59,451 bases of DNA from Bifidobacterium avesanii (lineage in GTDB: Bacteria > Actinomycetota > Actinomycetes > Actinomycetales > Bifidobacteriaceae), in the NCBI RefSeq assembly GCF_009299475.1, contig NZ_WBSN01000017.1, forward strand, positions 1 to 59,451, given 5' to 3'. Both the position numbers and the translations under genes were made by a program. Of the stretch, positions 1 to 9,468 are shown in pieces. Below the pieces are notes generated by a model. The model made no database searches. It saw only the letters and a program-made list of their open reading frames with translations, and was not told the DNA's origin. Each line of letters begins with the position of its first letter. Position 1 is the first letter of the stretch.

Positions 1-10
1 TGTACTCATA

Positions 11-127
11 CACGGTCAACAACCGACGGTCCGTCAACCATGCCCCAGGACACATGTAAACCATGTCCCAGGAGACACCGTCAACCATGCCCCGAGACAT
101 GCGTCAACCATCCGCTGAGACTAGACA
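11..127. repeat. Degenerate tandem repeat, about 24 bp x 4
   Basis: Four imperfect units built on CGTCAACCATGCCCC followed by a GAGACA-like end lie head to tail (starting near 31, 56, 78 and 101), preceded by a partial GGTCAACAACCGACGG. There is no convincing gene in this stretch. Function is unknown. Confidence 0.6.
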
Positions 128-156
128 CCACGTAGTTCGGTATAACCGCGTACTTA

Positions 157-345
157 AGGGCGGATTTCGGACTTTGCGGAATGCCATTCGCACTAGTGAG
201 GGCGTCCGATGTGCGAGAAACCGGATATTCATTCCCGCATGTCCTTGCAAATCCGCGGTTTTCCGGAGGACGGCACGGACGATAGGCCGCCGTGGACGCC
301 CCCACTTGCGTGAATGGCATTGCGCGAGACCCGGAATCCGCCCTC
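157..345. repeat. Long imperfect inverted repeat (arms about 52 bp)
   Basis: Positions 157-207 pair with 294-345 at roughly 80 percent identity and without gaps, leaving about 86 bp between the arms. The element lies just past the 3' end of the leftward MFS gene, so it could act as a transcript end or be a small MITE-like insertion. No protein-coding signal is convincing in 1-417. Confidence 0.6.
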
Positions 346-417
346 AAAGTGCAAAATGGCGGACACCGAACCCTGTCAGGACGGGCATCCCCAAGCGCCG
401 TCCAGTACGCAATGCAC

Positions 418-1644
418 TCACCGCCGTTCGATGCGCCTTCCCGCCAGCAGGTACACGCCCACGGCGAGCGGCACGGCGAGCATGAGCGCCGGGTAGAACC
501 ACGCCGGATCCAGGTTCGCGTACAGTTGGCCGCCGATGATCGGCCCCAGTGCCATGCCTAAGTCGAGCCCGATGCAGTACGTGGCGTTGCCGCGCCCGCC
601 GTGCCCTTCGCCCGCGAGACGGACCGCGGCGGACTGGCTGACGGAGCTCATCAGGCCGTACGAGGCCGCCATGAGCACCGCGCCGACCAGCAGCCCGGCG
701 TCGTCGCGCATCACGGCGAGCATGCCGAGCGTGACGATCATGCACGCCGAGCACAGCCACAGGAACCGGCGGAACGGCCAACGGTCGAACATGTTGCGCA
801 TCACCACGCGCAGCACCAGCAGCGCGACCGCGTACGACGGGAAGAAGAGACCGACGTCCACGCCCAGCCAGCGCGCGCCCACGTAGGTGACGATGTATGA
901 CTGCGTGGCGCAGTACGGGATGGCAAAGAGCATGAACACGAGCGCCACCGGGATCACGCGCACGGACACCACGCGTTCGAGCGGATTGCCCGGCGCCGCC
1001 CGCCGCAGCTCCGACCCCCGTGGTTCCGGGCGGCGCGGCGGCGTCCGGCGTTTCGCCCCGTCGTCGCGCACGGTCAGCACCATCACGAGGGCCGCAACCA
1101 TGCCCGCGAACGCCACGCCGAACGCGGCCCGGTATCCGAACGCCGACTCCAACCGAATGCCGGTCGCCGGCCCCAGCGCCATGGCCAGCGCGTTGGCCAG
1201 CCCGTAGTACCCCATGCCCTTGCCGATGCGGTCCAACGGGATCAGCGCGGTCAGCCATGCCGCGAGGCACACCGACAGGCAGGAGAACCCGACGCCGTTG
1301 ACGACGCGGGCCGCCATGACCACGCCCGCGGAGGGGGCGACGGCGTACCCGGCGTTCGCGACGATCATGAACGCCAGCGAAGCTACGGCGAGCCGGCGCA
1401 ACGGCACGCGGTCGCTCAGCCGTCCGCCCCAAGGCCGGCAGAACAGGGAGACGACGTTCATGGTTCCCGCGATCATGCCGGCGAGCTCCCCTCCGGCGCC
1501 CAGTTCGTGCGCATACCCGACGATCATCGTGGTGCCCATCATGGTACCCGCCATGTAGAAGAAGCCGGCCGCCATGACGATCACAACGTCCCGCGTCATG
1601 AGCCCGCCGCCCGCCGCCGCGCCGCCGTTGTCCCTCGTTCGCAC
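418..1644 (-). CDS. MFS permease (possible sugar or drug exporter)
   Basis: Predicted major facilitator superfamily permease of about 408 residues with some twelve hydrophobic segments. The loop GGRLSDRVPLRRL (about residues 73-85) is the family's motif A between helices 2 and 3, and a second hydrophobic half follows an Arg/Pro-rich central loop. I chose a GTG start because GGGAGG lies six bases upstream; the ATG of MTRDVV at 1599 is an alternative giving 393 residues. It is followed downstream by a long inverted repeat and lies about 160 bases downstream of an unrecognised gene on the same strand. Substrate cannot be told from sequence; exporters of the arabinose-efflux type have this size. 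Confidence 0.8.
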   Translation of the reverse strand: MRTRDNGGAAAGGGLMTRDVVIVMAAGFFYMAGTMMGTTMIVGYAHELGAGGELAGMIAGTMNVVSLFCRPWGGRLSDRVPLRRLAVASLAFMIVANAGYAVAPSAGVVMAARVVNGVGFSCLSVCLAAWLTALIPLDRIGKGMGYYGLANALAMALGPATGIRLESAFGYRAAFGVAFAGMVAALVMVLTVRDDGAKRRTPPRRPEPRGSELRRAAPGNPLERVVSVRVIPVALVFMLFAIPYCATQSYIVTYVGARWLGVDVGLFFPSYAVALLVLRVVMRNMFDRWPFRRFLWLCSACMIVTLGMLAVMRDDAGLLVGAVLMAASYGLMSSVSQSAAVRLAGEGHGGRGNATYCIGLDLGMALGPIIGGQLYANLDPAWFYPALMLAVPLAVGVYLLAGRRIERR

Positions 1645-1808
1645 CGCATGCCTCCCGTCTTGCCGCATACCGTCCCGTACGCTCCTCGGTGTTGTACCAG
1701 CATGGCACTGTAGGTTCGCCGTCGCTGCCGCATGCCCGATTCGCGGTCCGCCGTCTTCCCGCGGAGGCGCCCCACCGCCGGCCCGCCGCCTACACCGCCG
1801 GCCGCCGC

Positions 1809-2252
1809 CTACACCAGCGGTTCGCGGGCGTGCAGCTCGCAGACGACGCCGGTCTTCTGGCGCACCCATTCGGCGGCCTGCAGCGCGGCGATGTTCCACA
1901 GCGCGTGCGGGATGCCGCCGAAGTCCGGCTGGGCCGACCAGAAGGTCAGGTCGTCCGGGAAGGCGGTGAGGGCCGTGCCCTCCTCCGGCGCCGATCCCCC
2001 GGCCGGCATGACCGTGCGATACAGGCGGCGGGCCAGCGTGGCCACGAACTCGTTGGCCGCGGCGAACGTCTCGTTGAGATGGTCCTCGGCGGTCACCGGC
2101 GGTCCGACGATCTCCCACGACTCCACGTCCGCGGCGTCCCAGTGCGCGGACTCGCCGCCCACCTTGCGCTCCAGCGTGACGAACAGCTTGGCGAATTCGC
2201 CGGACGTCAGTCCGGTGACCCTGCGGCGCGTGGCCAGCTCGATCGGCGTCAT
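1809..2252 (-). CDS. Hypothetical protein, 147 aa
   Basis: I do not recognise this family. The frame encodes a soluble protein without signal peptide or membrane segment, starting MTPIELATRRRVTGL and ending in CELHAREPLV. The start was chosen because AAGGAGG sits six bases before this ATG; another ATG directly after the AAGGAGG is too close to be used. The N-terminal part (about residues 1-30) is basic and could be helical; the centre is acidic with several Trp. It is probably transcribed toward the MFS gene at 418-1644, with about 165 bases between them. The strong ribosome binding site and high-GC third codon positions support a real gene. Confidence 0.6.
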   Translation of the reverse strand: MTPIELATRRRVTGLTSGEFAKLFVTLERKVGGESAHWDAADVESWEIVGPPVTAEDHLNETFAAANEFVATLARRLYRTVMPAGGSAPEEGTALTAFPDDLTFWSAQPDFGGIPHALWNIAALQAAEWVRQKTGVVCELHAREPLV

Positions 2253-2841
2253 GCGCATCCTCCTTGCTTTCCGCGGCATGCCATCACCGCCATGGTATCC
2301 GCAGCGCCCGCCGCGTGAGGCGCCGACTCCGCCGCGTCATGACGGGTGACCACCAAGGGCATCCATCCATGTCGTTCGACGGCACGGATCACACAGTGCC
2401 GGCAGCAGAAGAAGGGATACGTAAGATTCTGCCGCGTTCGCGCCGCCCGCCCGAAGACCGGCATGCGACAGCGGCAATGACGTATCTCCAGAGTCAGGGG
2501 CGGATTCGACGAGCTGCGGGCAGATATCTGCGGAGTCAGGGCCATTGAACGGCGCATCATGAGTAGGCGATGACGGAATTCCGCGGTTTTTCAACAACGT
2601 TACCCGGAGGCGACGCCCCAAAGGGCCCCTGACTATGCGGATATCTGCCCGCATGGGCGGAAAACAGCCCCTGACTATGCAAATACCCTCATCGAATGGC
2701 CAGGATTCCGCTCCCGAACGGAACCGGAGCGTGGCGGCCGAGCCATACCACGCGGCGCGATCGCACAGCCGACACCGCCGGACCGGGCACGCCGGAAGCG
2801 ATAATGTGGGATGGAGCGTTCCGCAGATCCGGAGGTGATAC
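2253..2841. other. Intergenic region holding a second long hairpin
   Basis: This divergent region separates the leftward 147-aa gene from the rightward acetyltransferase. Apart from the inverted repeat at 2489-2681 I see no gene or RNA. Promoters for both neighbours must lie here, but none can be assigned with confidence. Confidence 0.5.
2489..2681. repeat. Long imperfect inverted repeat (arms about 55 bp)
   Basis: The arm 2489-2543 pairs with 2624-2681; shared landmarks are AGTCAGGGGC at the outer ends, GCGGGCAGATATC in the middle and AGTCAGGGCC near the loop. The loop is about 80 bp. It resembles the elements at 157-345 and 34307-34432 in architecture but not in sequence. It may be a non-autonomous mobile hairpin or a structured transcript end. 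Confidence 0.6.
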
Positions 2842-3330
2842 ATGGCCGTTCGCATAGCGCCGATAGAACCGCGGTGGTTCGAGGAGAAGGCGCGGGTGCA
2901 GTCCCGCGCGTGGCGCGAGCTCAATCAGGGGAACATCCCGCAGGAGATCGTGGACGCGATCACCCCGAGGTTCGCGTTCAAGCTCACGCAAGCCCACGCC
3001 GAAGACCCGAATCAGGTCGTTCTGGTGGCGCTCGACGACGGTCATGTGATCGGATTCGCGGAGCTGCTGCGCACGCCGAGGCCGCCGATCGACCGGCCGG
3101 AAGCCGCCGAACTCGCGTCCCTGTACGTGCTTGCCGACCGTCATCGGCGGGGAGTCGGCCGGATGCTAGTGGAAGCCGGCATGCGGGCCGTCGGCAACGA
3201 CCGTCTGGCGCTGTGGGTCGCGGGATTCAACGCCGACGCGCAGGGGTTCTACCGGCACGTCGGCTTTCGGGAGACCGGCCGCACGCAGACCGAAGACATG
3301 GGTCCCGAGCTGGAAATGATCAATTATTAG
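2842..3330 (+). CDS. GNAT-family N-acetyltransferase
   Basis: Predicted acetyl-CoA-dependent acetyltransferase of 162 residues, a normal length for a single GNAT domain. The acetyl-CoA binding motif A is visible as LYVLADRHRRGVGRMLVEAG (about residues 94-113), with the basic R/Q-x-x-G-x-G/A core given here by HRRGVGR. The segment NADAQGFYRHVGFRETGRTQ near the C-terminus is the usual motif B ending with the conserved Tyr and Gly-Phe. GGAGGTG lies seven to eight bases before the ATG. Acceptor substrate is unknown. It is a single gene followed by ettA after about 140 bases. Confidence 0.85.
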   Translation: MAVRIAPIEPRWFEEKARVQSRAWRELNQGNIPQEIVDAITPRFAFKLTQAHAEDPNQVVLVALDDGHVIGFAELLRTPRPPIDRPEAAELASLYVLADRHRRGVGRMLVEAGMRAVGNDRLALWVAGFNADAQGFYRHVGFRETGRTQTEDMGPELEMINY

Positions 3331-3467
3331 GTCATTCCAGCCCTTCCGTTACCATGGTGGGCGGTGGTTTGACCCGAATCCGACCAGCATGCGGACAAAC
3401 GGGCCAAACATACAGACAGACTGGCAACGGCGGAATTCCAACCCCTCTTAAGGAGAAGCTGCAACCA

Positions 3468-5144
<1,677 letters not shown>

Positions 5145-5294
5145 GCCGACGGCACGGTGTGCCGTTGGTAGGGTCGGCCGAACGATGACAGTCGTGAGGA
5201 GACGATGAGACCGGTCGCAAGACCGGTCCATGGTTGCAGTGCCGAAGGCTGACCCGTTAAGCGAACGGCGGGTGTGTGCACATGCACGAATACA

Positions 5295-5354
5295 AAAACG
5301 GCGGATGCGCCGCCCTGCATAGTCAATATGCGGAAGCGGCGCATCCGCCGTTTT
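5295..5354. terminator. Bidirectional hairpin terminator between ettA and GH127
   Basis: A perfect 19-bp stem, AAAACGGCGGATGCGCCGC at 5295-5313 and its complement at 5336-5354, encloses a 22-base loop. The A/T ends give a T run in both directions, as expected between convergent genes. Confidence 0.75.
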
Positions 5355-5373
5355 GCGTATACCGGAGGGGTTA

Positions 5374-5449
5374 GGTCAGAAATCGCAGTGCCTCGGCGCG
5401 GAACGTTGCAATCATGCGGTTTGTTCGCGAGGGGCTGCGATTTCTGACC
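5374..5449. repeat. Imperfect palindrome with 15-bp perfect outer stem
   Basis: GGTCAGAAATCGCAG at 5374-5388 is exactly complementary to 5435-5449. Further pairing toward the loop (GCCTCG with CGAGGG, then GGAAC with GTTC) makes a 76-base hairpin. It sits between the ettA terminator and the three-hairpin repeat. Confidence 0.6.
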
Positions 5450-5474
5450 GTCCTCTCCATATAGAACACCTAAC

Positions 5475-5594
5475 GCCTCACCCCCGGCCCTGCAATTGGG
5501 GACCCGCCCATAAAGGACGGGGCTCAATCCGGCCTTCGCCGCCGTGGTGGCGGCTCAGGCTGCGCCGGCGAAAAGCCCGCAGGGCTTTTCGCTT
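5475..5594. repeat. Three-hairpin dispersed repeat, copy A
   Basis: A 37-bp block at 5523-5559 (containing GCCGCCGTGGTGGCGGC) is identical but for one base to 46785-46821. Upstream of it lie GGCCCTGCAATT and a stem CCCGCCC/GGACGGG; downstream is the stem GAAAAGCCC/GGGCTTTTC at 5570-5590 directly after the GH127 stop codon. The outer stems differ between the two copies yet still pair. It abuts the 3' end of a leftward gene in both places. Confidence 0.65.
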
Positions 5595-7755
5595 ATCGGC
5601 GCAGCCACACCGTCATCTCCCCCAGACCGCGGTTGGCCCAGACGAAGTACGGGATCAGGGTGAGTTCGGAGGCCTTCTCCACGGCCGGCGCGTAGTCGGC
5701 GTACAGGCCCTCGCCGGGCTTGAGGCCGTCGTCCGTCAGGCGCAGCGCCGGCACGCCGAGTTCTACGATCGGGAAGTCGAACACGTCGTCCACGCGCCGC
5801 ACTTCCACGCCGGACATGTCGTACCCGGCGCGGGCGAAGTCCACGCGGTTGAGCTGCAGTCCGGCGCCGTTGTCCGTCTGCTCGGCGCAGAACGTGATCG
5901 GGCCGCGCACGAAGGCGACCTTGTCCAGATCCTCACGCACCTGCGGGTTGGCCCGCTTGGCGCGCACCGGCATCGGGAAGTCGAACGCCACGACCTCGCC
6001 GTCGCGCCACCCGCCGGACAAATACAGGTATCCGTCGCGCACCTCGGCGCTCTTGCCCGCGGCCCCGAACGTGCCGGCCAGTTCGGCGGCGGCCACTCCG
6101 GACGCGGTGACGCCGTCCACGGTCACCCTGACGTCGCCCGGTATGGTCCATCCGGGAATGCGGAACGCGAGCGAGGCGTGGACCGGATCGTCGCCCGATT
6201 GTCCCAGACCGTCGACGTGCACCACGTAGCGCGCCTTGCCGCCCCACGGGATTTCGCTCGTGCCTTCGAGGGTGAGCGTGCGGCGGGCGTCGCCTGACTC
6301 ATCGGAGAACGTCGCGGTGGCGCGACCCCCGGCGTACAGGTGCACGAACAGCGTGTCGTCGTTCGCGGTGAACGCGTATTCGCCGATCGAGCTGACGATG
6401 CGCGCGATGTTCGGCGGGCAGCAGGCGCACCCGAACCACTTCTGGCGCACGGGCTTGACGTGCCCGATGCGCTTGTCCTTGGCGCACGCCTCCGGGTTCA
6501 CCTCCAGAGGGTTCACGTAGAAGAAACTCTTGCCGTCCAGCGCCATGCCAGCGAGCACGGTGTTGTACAAGGCCTGCTCCATCACGTCGCCGTATTCGGA
6601 CCTCGCCTCGATCTGAAGCATGCGGCGGGCGAAGAACGCGAGCGAGATGGCCGCGCAGGTCTCCGAGTAGGCGGTGTCGTTGGGCAGATCGTAGTTGTAG
6701 GAGAACGCCTCGCCCTCGTGCGTGCCGCCGATGCCGCCGGTGATGTACAGCTTCTTGTCCACGATGTTGCGCCACAGGTTGCGGCATGCGTCGTACAGCG
6801 TGGCGTCGTCGGTTTCGCGCGCCACGTCGGCCATGCCGGAGTACAGGTAGCCGGCGCGCACCGCATGGCCGACGGCCTCGCGCTGCTCGCGCACGGGCTT
6901 GTGGGCCTGCGCGTAGGGCTTCTCGAACGTCCAGTTGGTGTCGGTGTAGTGGTCGCGGCGGTCGCGTTCGCCCTCGTAGTCGAAGTAGTTGGGCTCGGTG
7001 CCGCGCTCGTCGATGAAGAACTTGGCGAGTTTGAGGTACTTCTCGCAGCCGGTGGCCTCGTAGAGGCGGACGAGCGCCATTTCGGCGATCTCGTGGCCCG
7101 GGTAGCCCTTGCACTGGCCGGGGTCCGGGCCGAAGTAGTCGGCCACGTAGTCGGCGAAGCGCTCGGCGGCCTTGAGCAGCTTGTCTTTGCCGGTGCCCTG
7201 CCAGTAGGCGATCGCACCTTCGATGAGGTGGCCGAGGCAGTACAGCTCGTGGTGCCAGCGCAGGCAGTGGAACGCTCGGTCCATGCCGTTGAGGATGTAG
7301 TAGGTGTCGAGGTAGCCGTTGTCGAGCTGGGCGTCGCACACGATGTCGATGGCCCCGTCGGCGATCCGCTCGAGTTCGGGGTCCGGATGGTTGACCAGCG
7401 AATAGCCGACCGCCTCGACCCACTTGGCGAAGTCGGTGTCCTGGAACACGTAGCCGTAGAACTTGTCCGGGTCGGGGTGGGCCGGATCCTCGGGCAGCGC
7501 GTTGAAGCCGCGGTACGAGTACGAGGGCGCCTCGAACGCCTTGCCCTGCTCGCCCTTGCGGTGCTTTTGGCGCACGGCGGCCTTGAAGTTGTGCATGCAG
7601 TAGCTCGGATCCGCGCCGGGCACGCGGTCATTGAGGGCCTCCCACTGGTAGGGTATGACCTCGGTGCGCACGAGCTCCTGCTCGCGGTGCCAGAATGCGT
7701 CGGTGATGGTGACGTCGTGCAGGTCGAGCGGCCTGCTGAAGCGTGCGTTGTCCAT
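5593..7755 (-). CDS. hypBA1: GH127 beta-L-arabinofuranosidase (HypBA1 type)
   Basis: Retaining exo-beta-L-arabinofuranosidase of family GH127, which releases L-arabinose from beta-arabinooligosaccharides such as those of plant hydroxyproline-rich glycoproteins. The product is 720 residues, longer than the roughly 658 of the characterised bifidobacterial enzyme. The Zn-thiolate site is visible: Glu349 (HEGEAF, acid/base), Glu365 and Cys367 (YSETC), and the CACCPPN motif with Cys445/Cys446, one being the nucleophile. No signal peptide, so cytoplasmic. Start at the ATG of MDNARFSR with AAGGACG upstream. A TTAACGATAA operator lies 30 bases before the start. A single gene, transcribed leftward. 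Confidence 0.93.
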   Translation of the reverse strand: MDNARFSRPLDLHDVTITDAFWHREQELVRTEVIPYQWEALNDRVPGADPSYCMHNFKAAVRQKHRKGEQGKAFEAPSYSYRGFNALPEDPAHPDPDKFYGYVFQDTDFAKWVEAVGYSLVNHPDPELERIADGAIDIVCDAQLDNGYLDTYYILNGMDRAFHCLRWHHELYCLGHLIEGAIAYWQGTGKDKLLKAAERFADYVADYFGPDPGQCKGYPGHEIAEMALVRLYEATGCEKYLKLAKFFIDERGTEPNYFDYEGERDRRDHYTDTNWTFEKPYAQAHKPVREQREAVGHAVRAGYLYSGMADVARETDDATLYDACRNLWRNIVDKKLYITGGIGGTHEGEAFSYNYDLPNDTAYSETCAAISLAFFARRMLQIEARSEYGDVMEQALYNTVLAGMALDGKSFFYVNPLEVNPEACAKDKRIGHVKPVRQKWFGCACCPPNIARIVSSIGEYAFTANDDTLFVHLYAGGRATATFSDESGDARRTLTLEGTSEIPWGGKARYVVHVDGLGQSGDDPVHASLAFRIPGWTIPGDVRVTVDGVTASGVAAAELAGTFGAAGKSAEVRDGYLYLSGGWRDGEVVAFDFPMPVRAKRANPQVREDLDKVAFVRGPITFCAEQTDNGAGLQLNRVDFARAGYDMSGVEVRRVDDVFDFPIVELGVPALRLTDDGLKPGEGLYADYAPAVEKASELTLIPYFVWANRGLGEMTVWLRR

Positions 7756-7784
7756 ATGCGTTACACGTCCTTGTATATGGGTGA

Positions 7785-7794
7785 TTAACGATAA
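7785..7794. promoter_or_regulatory. LacI-type operator TTAACGATAA before GH127
   Basis: Matches the TTAACGNTAA motif found at five other places in the cluster; centred about 35 bases upstream of the GH127 start, where a bound repressor would block transcription. Confidence 0.6.
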
Positions 7795-8002
7795 CTCACA
7801 GGATATTGCACAACGATCCGCCGCGCGATGGACGGAGGAGCGATTTGGTGCCAAAAAGTCGGGCATTCGATGTGATAGCGGCAATCGGCCATCGACGCCC
7901 GCACGTCCGGCCGACCCGACCGGGAGCACGGGCCTGCGTCCGGAGGCGGGGACGGATTCCCGGAGAAGCGCGCATCCTCGGCGCGGACGCGGCAAGAACG
8001 AC

Positions 8003-8200
8003 TCCGTGACAATGCCCGTTCCGTGACAATGCCCGTGACACAGACCGCCCTCGCCGGACCATCCTTCAACGGGATGCTTGGAGTTCCGCCATTTCCGCAG
8101 GACCGTGACCGAGACCGCCCGGTCACGGTCACGGCCAATGTCACAACCGGTCAGTGTCACGGGCACTGTCACAGCCACAATCAGTCACACCGGTCACGCA
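8003..8200. repeat. Cluster of GTGAC/GTCAC motifs with 17-bp tandem duplication
   Basis: TCCGTGACAATGCCCGT occurs twice in exact tandem at 8003-8019 and 8020-8036. A further eight or so GTGAC or GTCAC words, several as GGTCACGG or TGTCAC, follow to 8200. It could be a multi-site protein-binding region or a degenerate repeat. Confidence 0.6.
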
Positions 8201-8314
8201 CCTGCCACGCACGGTTTCATCATGCAAACTGCCCACCGATAGGCTCGACGACACAGCCAATGCAACGCACCGGCAAACCCGCCGGCGCAACCTTACCGGC
8301 AAAACTCACAAAAC

Positions 8315-9232
8315 TCATCGATGGAACAGCATGCGCTTGGCGTAGGCGTTGCGGTACTGGGTGGGCGTCATGCCGGTGGCGTCCTTGTACGCGCGCATGA
8401 AATGGTGGGCGTCGCGGAACCCGAGCGCGGCCGCCACCTGCCCCACGGTGTCGTTGGTGTCGGTGAGGAGCCAGTTCGCCCGTTCCATGCGCTTGCCCAC
8501 GATGAACGCGCGCAACGATTCGCCGGCGAGCGCGCGGAACAGCTGGGAGAGGTACTTGGGGTTGTACCCGAAGTGCCGCGCCACGTCCTGCACCTTGAGG
8601 TTGCGCGCGAGGTTGAGGTTCACGTAATCCACGATGTCGTAGTACAGCTGCCGCCGCGCATGGTCGGCGATGTCCGCCGAGGTCTTCTCCTGAAAGACCT
8701 GATGGTATAGCTCGCACAGCACGCCGGTGGCGAGGTACCCCAGCGCGAACCGTTCGTAGCCGGACCGCACGGCGTCCTGCAGCTGCCGGAGCATCACCAA
8801 GAGGCGCTCGGCGTCGGGCATCGCGCCGGCCTGCGGCAGATACAGCACGGCCGGATTCTCGTCGGGGAGCCTCCCGACCGGCCGCTCGGGGGAGATCGGC
8901 GGCGTGGGCGCGGCGGGCAGAGGTCCGGCAAGGTCCATTTCGCGCACCTCGCGGTCCGACGACTGGAAGTGCATCCAGTAGAAGCTGCACCGCGACTCGC
9001 GGAACCCCACGCGCCGGCCGTCCGCGCTGGGCGGCAGCAGCAGGTACTCCCCCTCCCCCACCGTGTGGTCCTCGCCCAGATAGCTCAGGTACAGCGTGCC
9101 CTCGGTCATGACGATAAGCTCCCAGTCCCCGAGCCCCATGTCCTCGTGCCTCCACAGCGGCGAGGGCGCCTCGAACTTGCCGGTGTAGTCGTAGCGCACC
9201 GGCGCAGTCACGTCGATCGAGTATCCGAGCAT
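8315..9232 (-). CDS. AraC-family transcriptional regulator
   Basis: Transcription factor of 305 residues with the normal two-part layout. The N-terminal half (about 1-120) has the cupin-like sugar-sensing fold of AraC proteins (GEGEYLLLPPSADGRR). The C-terminal hundred residues form the double helix-turn-helix: NLKVQDVARHFGYNPKYLSQLFRAL and DTVGQVAAALGFRDAHHFMRAYKDATGMTPTQYR. It is divergent from the sugar-binding lipoprotein gene at 9469, which it probably controls; the intervening region has a direct repeat TGAATTCCCAA. GGTGAAG precedes the ATG. It could also act on GH127, which lies downstream on the same strand. Confidence 0.88.
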   Translation of the reverse strand: MLGYSIDVTAPVRYDYTGKFEAPSPLWRHEDMGLGDWELIVMTEGTLYLSYLGEDHTVGEGEYLLLPPSADGRRVGFRESRCSFYWMHFQSSDREVREMDLAGPLPAAPTPPISPERPVGRLPDENPAVLYLPQAGAMPDAERLLVMLRQLQDAVRSGYERFALGYLATGVLCELYHQVFQEKTSADIADHARRQLYYDIVDYVNLNLARNLKVQDVARHFGYNPKYLSQLFRALAGESLRAFIVGKRMERANWLLTDTNDTVGQVAAALGFRDAHHFMRAYKDATGMTPTQYRNAYAKRMLFHR

Positions 9233-9256
9233 GACTTCACCATAGTCGATCCGTCA

Positions 9257-9283
9257 TGAATTCCCAAGGTCTTGAATTCCCAA
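9257..9283. promoter_or_regulatory. Direct repeat TGAATTCCCAA, possible AraC site
   Basis: TGAATTCCCAA occurs exactly at 9257-9267 and 9273-9283, a spacing of 16 bases, between the divergent AraC and lipoprotein genes. AraC proteins bind direct repeats, so this is a candidate operator; spacing is shorter than the 21 bases of the E. coli sites. Confidence 0.45.
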
Positions 9284-9468
9284 TCATCTAACCTTTCGGC
9301 ACCATATTCGACCAACATCCATCGCCCGGTCCGCACCGCCGCCCATATGATGACAGCAGTTGGAACGCCACGACACCATCCAACGAGCCACCGAACAATC
9401 AGCCGCGCCAAACAGCGCGAACGTCCCATCGGTCCGGCGCAACGCAGCGCCCATGCAAAGGAGAAACC

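Larger units (their letters stand above)
7756..8314. other. Intergenic region with operator and GTGAC repeats
   Basis: This stretch lies between the leftward AraC gene and GH127 and holds the GH127 promoter and operator at its left end. From 8003 to 8200 it is rich in GTGAC/GTCAC motifs. No protein-coding gene is supported. Confidence 0.5.
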
